NCBI GenBank assembly: GCA_009829735.1
Contig: CM020619.1
Coordinates: forward strand, 12,515,777-12,579,776
From: Pyropia yezoensis
Taxonomy: Eukaryota > Rhodophyta > Bangiophyceae > Bangiales > Bangiaceae
DNA: 64,000 bases
Direction: 5' to 3'
Program-made: the position numbers and the translations under genes
The notes under the pieces: model-generated
Database searches by the model: none
Told to the model about the DNA's origin: nothing
What the model saw: the letters and a program-made list of their open reading frames with translations, nothing else
Shown: in pieces, positions 9,375 through 19,901 of the stretch
How the letters are laid out: every line of letters begins with the position of its first letter
Position numbering within the stretch: position 1 is the stretch's first letter

Positions 9375-11291
9375 CTAGCGTTCCATACGCCCACCCCCAC
9401 CACTATAGGGACCGGCCGACCACGAACCCCCAGGGTCGTAGGCCGGTAGCGGAGGGGCGTAACCCACTCGGGAGGGCCCCGGAGAGGAAGCACTGGGAGG
9501 GGCCCGCCGACTCGCGGACCCATCCCCGTCGTAAGAAAGATGTCCGGAGGTACTCCCTCCGTGACGCGGAAGCTGCTGCTGAGTCGACAGCAGCCGTTGG
9601 ACAAACTCGTGTCCAACCGCGAGGCGAGTGACCTCAGCTGCCAATGACTGTCGCGCCGTGGCTGAGTCGCCCGACGCGAGGAAGTGACTGACACGCCGGG
9701 TGACCCAAGCCAACGTGTCAAGGGAGGCCACGAGTGCGGCCTCCACCGTGGCGTCATACATGATGGCTCCCAAGTTGGGAAGCATCTCGCCGACGCCACG
9801 CGCAATCGGCATCGGGACCGGAGTTCGGACCCGTAGCGAACCCAACGCCATGTCGGGGAAGGGTTCTAGGAACTGGAAGGGTGGAGCCTGAGTCGGCTCC
9901 ACACCCCCCGAGGTCGGAGTCGCGACCCGCGGGGAAGACGTCGGCACAGCTCGCCCGCGGCTTCGAGGGGCTCCTCGATGAGCACCACGACGAGTCGTCG
10001 CCGATGACGTCGCCCACCCAGAGCCAGGGGGCGACGTAGAGGGAGTAACCCCCTCCGCGTAGGGAAGGGAAGGGTCCCCCAACCCCTCACGCAGGAGCAG
10101 CTGCCCCTGCACCAGAGTATGAGTGACATGGACGAACTCCCGGGGTGGCTCACTCTCCAACCCCGGCTCTGAACGCTTGTTGCGGCGGAGGAAGGGGTCC
10201 AGCTGCGCCCAATCGAGTCGATTGTGCAGGGTGACCATACCCTTGAGGAGGATCGGAGCCAGGTCCCCCGCGCCCAAGGCTAACCAGTGGAAGCCAAGGG
10301 TTTCCATACCCTCCACCAGAGCCGGTGGGAGGTGCCACAGGTAACCCCGATGAACTACATCGGAGTACCAGCCCCGAGCCACCACGACCACCCAGTGCGT
10401 GGCGAGGTAGGCGAAGACCCGGTTGCCCTTTGAGCTGGAGCGTAGCACGGAGCCAAAGTAGGCAACGAGGAGGGGGATCCGAGCCGGAAACCCACAAGGT
10501 ACCTCCACTGTCTCCCACCACCCTGGGAGAAGAGGGTACTGGTGCTCACGCTCCTCCAGAGGTACTTGGGTGAACTCCACCCGCGACCCGTGGATGAGGA
10601 AGCCCGAGGAGCCCCGGAGTCGGAACTCCTCTCGCACCACACCGTGTTGGGCTTGGGCGTCCTCTCCGCCCAGGTAGGGACGAGGAAGGGCACACCACTC
10701 GGTAGACACCACCGCGTGGGTGTCGTCGATCTCCACGTCGCCCGACCCCATGGCGAGGGAGGTTGACAACGCCTGGACTTCAGGCGCGTCCGCCAGGCAG
10801 AGTAGCGCTGGTTGGTCGCAGACCACCCCATCAGGTAGAGTCACCTGGTTAGGATACCGACGAGTCCGGCGGTACCATACGTCGGTCCGCCGTGGCTCGG
10901 GGATGATCAAGTAGACATCCTTGAGCTTGCAGTCGGGAAGCTCCCCGACTGACTTGGGAGGCGCCCAGGCTCGGGGCCCCATAGGAGGACGGGGCCGCGG
11001 CGGAAGCAGCAGCCGCGACTCAGGAAGGCGGAGGATGGGAGTCACATCCCCTTCCGCCACCGGGTTGGAAGACCCATCCCCCGGTGGGACCACAGCCGAG
11101 GGGGCAGTAGGAGGTGATGGGGCGGGGACGGTTGAGGCGGCCGCCTCCGACCCTCGCCCGGGACGAGTCGTCTCCATGGCCGACCCCCGGCTGAGAGACT
11201 CCTCAGTCCCGAGGGCCTCCTCTCCCGCCCGTCGCTTGTCCGACAGAGACGTCGGGGACGGGGACAAAGGCCGACTTGGCTCACCCGCCAT
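9375..11291 (-). CDS. Antisense accessory protein of chromovirus 1, unknown function
   Basis: This 638-codon frame lies on the strand opposite to gag-pol, converging on pol with a gap of 128 bp and ending before the 3' LTR. The ATG at 11291 sits in a good context (AAGATGG). I do not recognise a named domain. The N-terminal 110 residues are Ser/Pro/Gly-rich. A central folded-looking region follows, with hydrophobic stretches (IPLLVAYFGSVL, FAYLATHWVVVVARGWY). A Ser/Pro/Arg linker comes next, and then a second ordered segment (LGAIMYDATVEAALVASLDTL) before a low-complexity tail. The antisense frame of the second chromovirus (53063-55180) has the same placement and similar order, including VEVPCGF..RIP....YF here against VEIPVGF..SIP....YF there. 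Antisense genes are known in some plant gypsy elements (Grande, Retand), but I see no similarity I can claim. It has no clear signal peptide. Confidence 0.75.
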   Translation of the reverse strand: MAGEPSRPLSPSPTSLSDKRRAGEEALGTEESLSRGSAMETTRPGRGSEAAASTVPAPSPPTAPSAVVPPGDGSSNPVAEGDVTPILRLPESRLLLPPRPRPPMGPRAWAPPKSVGELPDCKLKDVYLIIPEPRRTDVWYRRTRRYPNQVTLPDGVVCDQPALLCLADAPEVQALSTSLAMGSGDVEIDDTHAVVSTEWCALPRPYLGGEDAQAQHGVVREEFRLRGSSGFLIHGSRVEFTQVPLEEREHQYPLLPGWWETVEVPCGFPARIPLLVAYFGSVLRSSSKGNRVFAYLATHWVVVVARGWYSDVVHRGYLWHLPPALVEGMETLGFHWLALGAGDLAPILLKGMVTLHNRLDWAQLDPFLRRNKRSEPGLESEPPREFVHVTHTLVQGQLLLREGLGDPSLPYAEGVTPSTSPPGSGWATSSATTRRGAHRGAPRSRGRAVPTSSPRVATPTSGGVEPTQAPPFQFLEPFPDMALGSLRVRTPVPMPIARGVGEMLPNLGAIMYDATVEAALVASLDTLAWVTRRVSHFLASGDSATARQSLAAEVTRLAVGHEFVQRLLSTQQQLPRHGGSTSGHLSYDGDGSASRRAPPSASSPGPSRVGYAPPLPAYDPGGSWSAGPYSGGGGRMER

Positions 11292-12291
11292 CTTGAATAA
11301 CCTTGACCAACTCGGTGAGGTTGAGCACGGGGGGGGGATACGACCCGCTCCCCCTCCTTGACCGCCACCAGGTTAACTCAACCTGGGCCTTGAACAACAG
11401 GGGGGGGACACGACCCACACCCCCCAACGACAACAAAGAAGCCCGACACAAGGGGCAGCGCGGGGAAAACACAACCCCGCCGACGAAGAGCAACAAGGGG
11501 GGGACACAACCCACGCCCCCACCGACAACGAAGACGCCCGACACAGGGGCAGGGAGGGGGAAGACACCACCCCAAGCGGCGACACAAACCGCACGGCGGG
11601 AAGAGACAGACCCGCCGACGCGAGGGAGCAGCGGCGGGAAGACACACACCCGCCCGCACACAAGAAGGGGAGAGAAGACCCCGCACCGGCGGCCGAGTAC
11701 CACCGCCGGCGACCGAGTGCAACACCCCCAACTCGGGGTGCGCACACCCCTCAACCCTGACTAGAAGGGGAGGGGAAAGGAGTGAGGAACACCCCGCAGA
11801 GAGCCAGCTGGGGGTGGATCGAGCTCTAAGGGAGGGGGAAGACACAACCCGACCCCCCGAGAGCAACCGTACCCCAACTGAAGGGGCAGGTGCAGGTCGA
11901 CGTTCCGAGTGAAAACGTCGACGCCCTACTCCTCCAGTTGAGGGGCAGGGGGTGTGGCGGAGGAACGCCGACACCCAGGTTAGGGGGCCCACCCACACGG
12001 GAGTCCACCCGTGGAGCACCCTGACCAGGTGGGGGACGACTTTCCCCCACACCTGTTTCGCGTGGAGGGGGCTCCTCTACCCAGGTTAGGGCAGAGAGCG
12101 CACCCCACGGAGAGGGACTGCCTCTCCCGGAGGGCCCCGCCAGACGCGAGTGCAACCCCGGCGTAACCCTGGTGCACGCTAGACGCCAGCGATGCACCGT
12201 ACTTTGCATCCCGACTCGGGAATTGCATCCTCCTCTCCCGGTCACTGCGACTCGCAGCTGATTGGACGTCCACCGGGACGGCTGGACTTTT
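11292..12291. repeat. GC-rich degenerate repeats upstream of the antisense gene
   Basis: This is about 1 kb without a gene. Between about 11330 and 11730 a short G-run/A-C-rich/C-run unit, roughly GGGGGGACACAACCCACGCC, recurs every 50-60 bases in diverged form, and looser copies continue to about 12080. It sits between the start of the antisense gene and the 3' LTR, so it could hold that gene's promoter or 5' UTR, or act as a structured sense 3' UTR. No TATA box is evident on the minus strand next to 11291. Confidence 0.6.
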
Positions 12292-12304
12292 GAGAAGGGG
12301 GAAA
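12292..12304 (+). other. Polypurine tract of chromovirus 1
   Basis: GAGAAGGGGGAAA directly abuts the 3' LTR. This is the expected plus-strand primer for reverse transcription. Confidence 0.85.
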
Positions 12305-12843
12305 TGTGGGAGATTGGGCCGGAATTCGGTACCAATACTTTGGAGATTTGGGTCAAGTGGACCTGACCGGAAGTCGAAATTCACCCGACCCACGATGGTG
12401 AAACTTCTGACCTCTGGACGGAAATTCGACTAGGACTTCCGACATACTAGAGCAGGGTAATGCTGCTGGTATTTGTTTCTTGGGATTTTTGCACGGGAGC
12501 CAGACGGATTTCTACGCATTGAGTGCTTTGCATGTGGAGTGATATGATTGGTTTGTTTGAGGGTTCATTTTCTGAGTGTTTTGAGGGGTTGCGTGAGCGT
12601 GTGAGGAGGGTTGATAAGGAGGGACAGCAAGGCGGGGAGGGCCAACCTTGGCTGGCCAAGCAAGAAAACACCGTCTGGCTCCGACACATCTTGTTCGTGC
12701 CTTGGTGAGCTGACCCGTTCACCACACGCAAGTTCCGTGTTCGGCTGTGTGGAGGTGCTTGCTTCCGGTGTCCCAAGTTGGGATATCGGCAATACTCCTC
12801 TTCCTTTCCTGACTCGGGGTTGGTGGTTGGGAGTACTGCTACA
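12305..12843 (+). repeat. 3' LTR of chromovirus 1 (539 bp)
   Basis: It is the same length as the 5' LTR, with three differences that I can see: CGGTACCAAT and GATTTGGG near the start, and CTTCCTTTCCTGAC near the end. It is followed by the target duplication ATCAG (12844-12848). Confidence 0.96.
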
Positions 12844-14312
12844 ATCAGCTCCCGGCCAGTGGTGTCCACAGAGCGCGCGCCATTGTGGCTGGCGCTGATG
12901 AACTGACGCTGCGCGAGGTAGATGACGCGCTGAAGGATGCCCATACGCCGCTGCCGAGACCGCTCTGCCCCGCTGGGCCCCTTCTCCGTCGACACAGACG
13001 GCACGTATGCAATCGTGATCCACTCCTTCTGGTCGGTCTCGACATTGACCACCCTAATGCGTACAGGGTAGAGCTTGTGCGCTGCGGGCGCCAACAAAAA
13101 ACAAACATGCAAACACGAAAATGCTTGAGCAAGGACTCCGCAGTCAGAGGCTGCTGACTTCAGCCACCCTCCATCGCAGACTAATAGCCAGCAACTTGTC
13201 GCAGGCACGACAAGTACAAGCTGGCAAGGAGACGTCTGGTGGCAGCACGCTTAAAGTCGTCAACAGAAGCACAAAAAGAGTTACTGCGAACGTACCACCT
13301 GACCGGGACACGACGCTGCTGTCGCTGTAGATGTAGACCGCCAGGAGAACCTTTCCCGCAGGCCAGTCTGTGGCGCAACGGCGTCCCCTCCGCACCAGAA
13401 GCGAACCTTCTTCCCCGCCTCGAGGAGCTTGAGGCATTCGCGTAGCGCATCCCGGGCAAACGCCTCAACCTTCTCACCATTCTCGGAAACTGTGCACGAT
13501 AACCGGCCATCGTCAATCACCGCCTCGTCAATGTTATCGGAGATGGCCTGTCGAAATGCCTCTGCAGACTTGAACGACTCCGCCAGCAGCAAGCTGCTGA
13601 CATCGTCCCCCGACGTCCCGGGAAACGTGCGGTCCCACAGACGCACAAACTTGTAGACCTTGTTCTGCCAATCATGCCCAATGTTCAGGGACAGTACCAA
13701 GTCCTCCAGTGCGCGCAGGCGGTCGTTGTCGAACCTACCTGGGCGTGCGCGCTTTCGTTACCGCACAAGAGGCTGCGCCCGGTCGGCGTCCTCAAAGCGC
13801 TCATAGAACGCGCGGGCCGCAGTATTCAGGCACGGGTAGGCCACCTCCTTGAGGTTCGCAGCGGCTTGCTGCGCAGCATACGCGCCCGCACGTCGACAAG
13901 GCCTCTTGTAGGCGGGAGGGGCGGCTTCAATTATCTCGCCAGCCGCGGATAGCAATGCCGTCAGTTCCGCGTCGCCGATGCTGTCGCTGTCATCACCCTC
14001 ACCGTCTGGAGCTTCCTCCATTCTTGCACTTCCATTGTCTCCACCCCCGCCAGCTCCTCCCCCAGAAAACCGCGGGGGAGCACCGCCAAGATCGTGGCCG
14101 GAGGGGGCTTCTGCGGCAGGTGCATGTCCTGTGCAAGAAGAGGGACCCCCTCGCGCAGGTTGAGAAGGTCTGGCCCCCGTGCAGGAAGCTGTTGGGGTCG
14201 TCCTGCCCCGATGAAACCTGCGTTGATGACGGATGAGGTTGCCAAGGGTAGGCCAAGTACGACGGCAAATGAGACGCTGGAGCTGCTCGCGAGAAGGGGG
14301 CACGTCAGACAT
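12844..14312 (-). pseudogene. Plavaka-like transposase, 5' part, copy 1
   Basis: This is the N-terminal half of the gene continued at 6-2598. The ATG at 14312 opens MSDVPPSREQLQRL followed by a finger-like TLGNLIRHQRRFH. An acidic Gly/Ala-rich linker follows, and then GHDWQNKVYKFVRLWDRTFPG (about 13680-13620). VLLAVYIYSDSS lies in a shifted frame. A likely intron at 13082-13298 (donor CAG|GTGGTA, acceptor CCGCAG|C) joins SVVSRS to AHKLYPVRIRVVNVE, the YPV block expected after the SD block in Plavaka transposases. The frame runs into the retroelement insertion after TTGREL. Frame changes near 13740 and 13360, present in both copies, indicate decay before duplication. The alternative is a different CACTA-like clade. 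Confidence 0.7.
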
Positions 14313-14796
14313 GGTCGTGTTTGTGGTCGATCACGTGCTCGTGCGAGGCGCTCCCTGCGTGGAACCCCCCACCTTGAACAACTCCCTCCCCCTGCTCCCC
14401 ATGCAGTGGAGCTGCCCTCAAGCACTGCGCAACGGAAAGGAGACGCATGGAGAGGAAAGTGCACCAGCGGGCGGACGGAAGTCGCCCCCCCCTTCTCTTC
14501 ATCCCTTGCAACCACCAGTGATTCTGACCCTCGTCTGTAACACTCATCGTCAGGGACGTGCGGAAGAAGGGAGACAACGAGACCCCAGCTGCAAAAAGAA
14601 AAGGAGAACAGACACAACAGCACACAGCGTGACACGACAGGGCGCGCCAGTTTAGCTGCATGGCCACGCCAGTGGCGGACTAAACGAGCAAGACGTCGCA
14701 CCTTCCCCTGCACCGGAGCCCCTCTTCCACTACCAGCCCCACCGACACTCCGGCCGAACGGCGTTTACGTCTCTAAACCAGTACTCGAGGAGAATG
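14313..14796. other. Shared intergenic region between two divergent transposases, copy 1
   Basis: This stretch lies between the minus-strand Plavaka-like start (14312) and the first recognisable coding of the plus-strand Tnp2 gene. I see no third gene and no clear TATA box. It must hold promoters for both genes if they were ever expressed from here. Confidence 0.45.
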
Positions 14797-16501
14797 TCGA
14801 CGACTACGTTGCGTACAGCTTTGTGGTACAACACTGTTTGTCTCGGGAAGGTACGGACGACTACCTGCTCCAGATGCGCGCTTCATGTACCTGTCGGACG
14901 CCTCATACATTGAGCGCCATGGTCGCGGCAAGCGTCGACCTACATACTTAGAAGGTCGATTGCTGCCCAAACGGTTGTGTCGCGTTCACCGCTGACCGCA
15001 AGGCTCTCACCGCGTGCGACGTCTGTGAAGCACCGAGGTTACCGCGCAGATAAGAATCCCGCCAAGCAGGCGACGTACTGGCCTTTATTGCCGTGGCTGC
15101 GGATGATGTTGGCAGACCCCGTCATCGGGCAGAACATGGTAGCCGCAATGAAGGAGGCCAGGCAAGCGGCGGAAGAAGGCCCTCCCCAGGATCTACGTGA
15201 TTGGTACGACGGGGCAGTCTTCCGAAAGCTGCACGCCAAAGGCTACTTTAGCTCCGACACGTGCGTCGCGCTGAGCATTTCAACCGACGGCTCTCGAGCC
15301 TGGAAGCAGCGTGGCTTTGAAGGTCGGCCAATTATTGCCCCTGTTCTAAGCCTCGACCCGGGAACAAGAGTCCGAATTATATCCAAACTTGTTCTGGGCA
15401 TAACACCTGGGCCCCGACAACCGGTCAGCTTGGGAGTCTTTTCGAGGAGCTGAACGTCTTAGCTGCGGGAGTCAGTGGCGTGACCGTCGCCGGGTTTGAC
15501 CAGCCCCAGTATGCGCATGCCCTCGTGGTCCAGTTCACTACAAACATGCCTGCAGGCGATAAGCTGCTGAACGCCATTGGGAAGAACGGGGAGTACCCCG
15601 GGAGGCTCCGCATTCTTAGCGGAGTCCGCGCTCACAACCGGTGCTGGTTTTCACCCTACGATCCCCCGTATGATGTCTCCAACCCCCCCCCTGCTCAACG
15701 TCGGCGGTTTGATGTCCACGGGAACTCTACCCCGCGGCGCACGGCTGCCAGCGTGGCCGCGAGTGCTGCCAGGGTAAAGGGCGCCCGTCAGGCTGGGCAG
15801 AGCAAGACAGCCGTGCGCGCTTTGGCACAGCGGGAAGGCTTCAAGGGCTTCTCATTGTTCTTTTCTTCTAGCCCTGGGGACAAGGCCAGGTACCCAGTAC
15901 TGAAATACCCCTTTGACATTAGTCTGGACCTGCTTCCGTACGACACCATGCACCTGTTTTCGAACAACGTCGTCCGTCGCCTTTGGGAACTATTCGCCGG
16001 CGAGAACGACCAGCTGGGAGCCGACCAGCTGGGAGCCGACCAGCCCTGTGTCGTCCCCTAGTCGGTGCGGCAAGCCATCGGCCAAGAAGTTGAGGATGGC
16101 CGCCCGACCATCCACTTGACTCAAGCTCGCGCATTGCGGGACGTTGAGATTCACTCGAGCTCGTACAAAGCAGTTGATTGGATGTACTTCCTACTGTGCG
16201 TCGGTGGAGTCGTCTTGGCTGACCGGATTCCTAAACATTTTTTCAAAATGTTCATGGAACTTTGCTATGCCGGCAGACTACTGCTCAAGCCAAGTGCGTT
16301 GACGGAGGGCGAGCTGCACGCGGCGGACCAGCACATCAAGATGCTCTGCCACGCGTACTACAAGCACGTCTTTGCCGGAAAGGTGGAACGGCTCAGGTCG
16401 TGTCGGCTCACCATCGTAGCTTTGCTGGACGTTACCGCCAACTTGCGCTCCTGCGGGCCAGCGTGGTCATATTCGCAGTTTCCCGCTGAGCGCCTCATTG
16501 G
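14797..16501 (+). pseudogene. Tnp2-type (CACTA, Transposase_21-like) transposase, copy 1, truncated
   Basis: Motifs in order are a zinc-binding DCCPNGCVAFTADRKALTACDVCEAPR (about 14960-15040, C-C-C-C), then YWPLLPWLRMMLADP, ALSISTDGSRAWKQRG (the DG block), ITPGPRQP, LLPYDTMHLFSNNVVRRLWELF (the D-MH block) and WSYSQFPAERLIG. These follow the Tnp2 transposase layout. Lesions are a frameshift near 15044 (between CEAPR and YRADKN), another near 15425 (between GPRQP and QLGSLFEELN), and a TAG at 16059-16061 just after a 15-bp direct repeat. The copy ends abruptly at 16501, where the tandem duplication junction replaces the C-terminus. It differs clearly from the minus-strand transposase beside it. 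Confidence 0.82.
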
Positions 16502-17409
16502 CTGCTTGTCCTTGGCCGACATGACGTAGCTTTTGGTACAAAACACGACATCCAATAAAGATCACCAACAAACGGACAAGAAGCAAACCCATACATAGCC
16601 GCCAAGGGAGTGTCAGACAATAATCGCATGCCGACGCCCTCTCTCGACTGCGCGCAACCACACGTGGGCAGAGTTCAATGACTCACAGGCGGCAGACGAC
16701 ATTCCCATTGCCGGCAACATCTCCCGGTCCGTACTCTGAACCAGCCAGCGTTGCCCTGCAGCGCCGGCCTAGAAACTGCAGCCGCCTGTTGACTCGGCGT
16801 AAGTCGCCACGAACGAGCCGCAAGCCGGGTCGAACCCCTGGGAAAGGGAAGGAAATATGGCCACCAGGCGGTGGACAAGCAGCCGGATCACGCCCAGGTC
16901 CAGAACCTGTATGGTGCGACCAAATGATACCATGCAGTCGGGTGGCTTCTGCAGAACTCACACATGGAATGTCAGCCACCACAAGTCATCCATGTCAAGG
17001 CCATCCCGACGAAATAGCCAGCAAACAAACAACAGACGAGAGTGGACAAGAAACGCGCATGCAACACATCGAAGCCGACGATGTCGTACAGCAAAAACGG
17101 AGCCGTCATCAAGCCCCCCATGGCGGCGAGGGCTGGCATATAGCTGTTGATGCTAATGGCCTTCTCGACCCTTCATTGCTGCTGCCTCTCGCGCCCGTGC
17201 AACAGGTGCGTGGCGGCCTCCACCTGTGGGTGCAGGGTTTTGAGGATGGTCCGGGCTCTTGCCGTCAGTGCCTCAGTGGACCACAGGGAGAGTAGCGCCA
17301 CGTTGCAGTCGCTGCAAGGCTTGGTACACTGCCCAGGCTTGAGGCACAGGACCGCCCCCTCCTCTGGCTAGTCACAAATGTAGAGCAGGATACGTGGGAA
17401 GGCGATCAG
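16502..17409 (-). pseudogene. Plavaka-like transposase, 3' fragment, copy 2
   Basis: This is an almost identical copy of 1691-2598. It contains the YICD-stop-PEE and GFDVLHA blocks but lacks everything to the left of the duplication breakpoint, so the conserved HGN/NEQQHK region and the C-terminus are missing. One difference is A at 17101, where copy 1 has T. Confidence 0.72.
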
Positions 17410-17948
17410 TGTGGGAGATTGGGCCGGAATTCGGTCCCAATACTTTGGAGATTCGGGTCAAGTGGACCTGACCGGAAGTCGAAATTCACCCGACCCACGA
17501 TGGTGAAACTTCTGACCTCTGGACGGAAATTCGACTAGGACTTCCGACATACTAGAGCAGGGTAATGCTGCTGGTATTTGTTTCTTGGGATTTTTGCACG
17601 GGAGCCAGACGGATTTCTACGCATTGAGTGCTTTGCATGTGGAGTGATATGATTGGTTTGTTTGAGGGTTCATTTTCTGAGTGTTTTGAGGGGTTGCGTG
17701 AGCGTGTGAGGAGGGTTGATAAGGAGGGACAGCAAGGCGGGGAGGGCCAACCTTGGCTGGCCAAGCAAGAAAACACCGTCTGGCTCCGACACATCTTGTT
17801 CGTGCCTTGGTGAGCTGACCCGTTCACCACACGCAAGTTCCGTGTTCGGCTGTGTGGAGGTGCTTGCTTCCGGTGTCCCAAGTTGGGATATCGGCAATAC
17901 TCCTCTTCCTTTCCTGACTCGGGGTTGGTGGTTGGGAGTACTGCTACA
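17410..17948 (+). repeat. Solo LTR of chromovirus 1 family
   Basis: This 539-bp LTR is flanked by ATCAG on both sides (17405-17409 and 17949-17953), the same target duplication as the full element in unit 1. Its first diagnostic bases (CGGTCCCAAT, GATTCGGG) match the 5' LTR and its last (CTTCCTTTCCTGAC) matches the 3' LTR. That is the signature of a crossover between the two LTRs of one element, which deleted the interior. Confidence 0.95.
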
Positions 17949-19417
17949 ATCAGCTCCCGGCCAGTGGCGTCCACAGAGCGCGCGCCATTGTGGCTGGCGC
18001 TGATGAACTGACGCTGCGCGAGGTAGATGACGCGCTGAAGGATGCCCATACGCCGCTGCCGAGACCGCTCTGCCCCGCTGGGCCCCTTCTCCGTCGACAC
18101 AGACGGCACGTATGCAATCGTGATCCACTCCTTCTGGTCGGTCTCGACATTGACCACCCTAATGCGTACAGGGTAGAGCTTGTGCGCTGCGGGCGCCAAC
18201 AAAAAACAAACATGCAAACACGAAAATGCTTGAGCAAGGACTCCGCAGTCAGAGGCTGCTGACTTCAGCCACCCTCCATCGCAGACTAATAGCCAGCAAC
18301 TTGTCGCAGGCACGACAAGTACAAGCTGGCAAGGAGACGTCTGGTGGCAGCACGCTTAAAGTCGTCAACAGAAGCACAAAAAGAGTTACTGCGAACGTAC
18401 CACCTGACCGGGACACGACGCTGCTGTCGCTGTAGATGTAGACCGCCAGGAGAACCTTTCCCGCAGGCCAGTCTGTGGCGCAACGGCGTCCCCTCCGCAC
18501 CAGAAGCGAACCTTCTTCCCCGCCTCGAGGAGCTTGAGGCATTCGCGTAGCGCATCCCGGGCAAACGCCTCAACCTTCTCACCATTCTCGGAAACTGTGC
18601 ACGATAACCGGCCATCGTCAATCACCGCCTCGTCAATGTTATCGGAGATGGCCTGTCGAAATGCCTCTGCAGACTTGAACGACTCCGCCAGCAGCAAGCT
18701 GCTGACATCGTCCCCCGACGTCCCGGGAAACGTGCGGTCCCACAGACGCACAAACTTGTAGACCTTGTTCTGCCAATCATGCCCAATGTTCAGGGACAGT
18801 ACCAAGTCCTCCAGTGCGCGCAGGCGGTCGTTGTCGAACCTACCTGGGCGTGCGCGCTTTCGTTACCGCACAAGAGGCTGCGCCCGGTCGGCGTCCTCAA
18901 AGCGCTCATAGAACGCGCGGGCCGCAGTATTCAGGCACGGGTAGGCCACCTCCTTGAGGTTCGCAGCGGCTTGCTGCGCAGCATACGCGCCCGCACGTCG
19001 ACAAGGCCTCTTGTAGGCGGGAGGGGCGGCTTCAATTATCTCGCCAGCCGCGGATAGCAATGCCGTCAGTTCCGCGTCGCCGATGCTGTCGCTGTCATCA
19101 CCCTCACCGTCTGGAGCTTCCTCCATTCTTGCACTTCCATTGTCTCCACCCCCGCCAGCTCCTCCCCCAGAAAACCGCGGGGGAGCACCGCCAAGATCGT
19201 GGCCGGAGGGGGCTTCTGCGGCAGGTGCATGTCCTGTGCAAGAAGAGGGACCCCCTCGCGCAGGTTGAGAAGGTCTGGCCCCCGTGCAGGAAGCTGTTGG
19301 GGTCGTCCTGCCCCGATGAAACCTGCGTTGATGACGGATGAGGTTGCCAAGGGTAGGCCAAGTACGACGGCAAATGAGACGCTGGAGCTGCTCGCGAGAA
19401 GGGGGCACGTCAGACAT
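17949..19417 (-). pseudogene. Plavaka-like transposase, 5' part, copy 2
   Basis: This is a near-identical copy of 12844-14312, including the candidate intron (18187-18403) and the shared frame breaks. Across the solo LTR it continues into 16502-17409. Confidence 0.7.
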
Positions 19418-19901
19418 GGTCGTGTTTGTGGTCGATCACGTGCTCGTGCGAGGCGCTCCCTGCGTGGAACCCCCCACCTTGAACAACTCCCTCCCCCTGC
19501 TCCCCATGCAGTGGAGCTGCCCTCAAGCACTGCGCAACGGAAAGGAGACGCATGGAGAGGAAAGTGCACCAGCGGGCGGACGGAAGTCGCCCCCCCCTTC
19601 TCTTCATCCCTTGCAACCACCAGTGATTCTGACCCTCGTCTGTAACACTCATCGTCAGGGACGTGCGGAAGAAGGGAGACAACGAGACCCCAGCTGCAAA
19701 AAGAAAAGGAGAACAGACACAACAGCACACAGCGTGACACGACAGGGCGCGCCAGTTTAGCTGCATGGCCACGCCAGTGGCGGACTAAACGAGCAAGACG
19801 TCGCACCTTCCCCTGCACCGGAGCCCCTCTTCCACTACCAGCCCCACCGACACTCCGGCCGAACGGCGTTTACGTCTCTAAACCAGTACTCGAGGAGAAT
19901 G
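19418..19901. other. Shared intergenic region between divergent transposases, copy 2
   Basis: This is a copy of 14313-14796. No gene or clear promoter motif is visible. Confidence 0.45.

Larger units (their letters stand above)
2599..12843 (+). mobile_element. Ty3/gypsy chromovirus 1, complete, 10,245 bp
   Basis: This is a complete LTR retrotransposon inserted in the minus-strand Plavaka-like gene. It has two 539-bp LTRs beginning TG and ending CA, flanked by the 5-bp target duplication ATCAG (2594-2598 and 12844-12848). Inside are, in order, a primer-binding site, gag, pol in the -1 frame (protease, reverse transcriptase, RNase H, integrase, chromodomain), a long gene on the opposite strand, a GC-rich repeated tract and a polypurine tract. 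Integrase after RT and the terminal chromodomain make it a Ty3/gypsy chromovirus. The LTRs differ at only three positions that I can find, so the insertion is young. One in-frame TGA in pol (7207-7209) probably makes it non-autonomous. Confidence 0.95.
1691..16501. repeat. Tandem segmental duplication, unit 1 (14,811 bp)
   Basis: Bases 1691-2598 reappear at 16502-17409, and 12844-16501 reappears at 17949-21606. The duplicated unit therefore runs from 1691 to 16501 and is followed directly by unit 2. I count about five single-base differences over roughly 4.57 kb of shared non-LTR sequence (for example 2290 T/A, 12863 T/C, 15187 C/A, 15219 C/T, 15574 C/T). The length difference between units, 9,706 bp, equals exactly one LTR plus the internal region of the retroelement. 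The junction at 16501/16502 shares only one base (C), so it was not made by homologous recombination between long repeats. Confidence 0.92.

Noticed and set aside
17410-17948. Independent insertion of a second retroelement at the same site
   Set aside because: The identical target duplication, the duplicated flanks and the hybrid diagnostic bases are explained by duplication plus LTR-LTR recombination.
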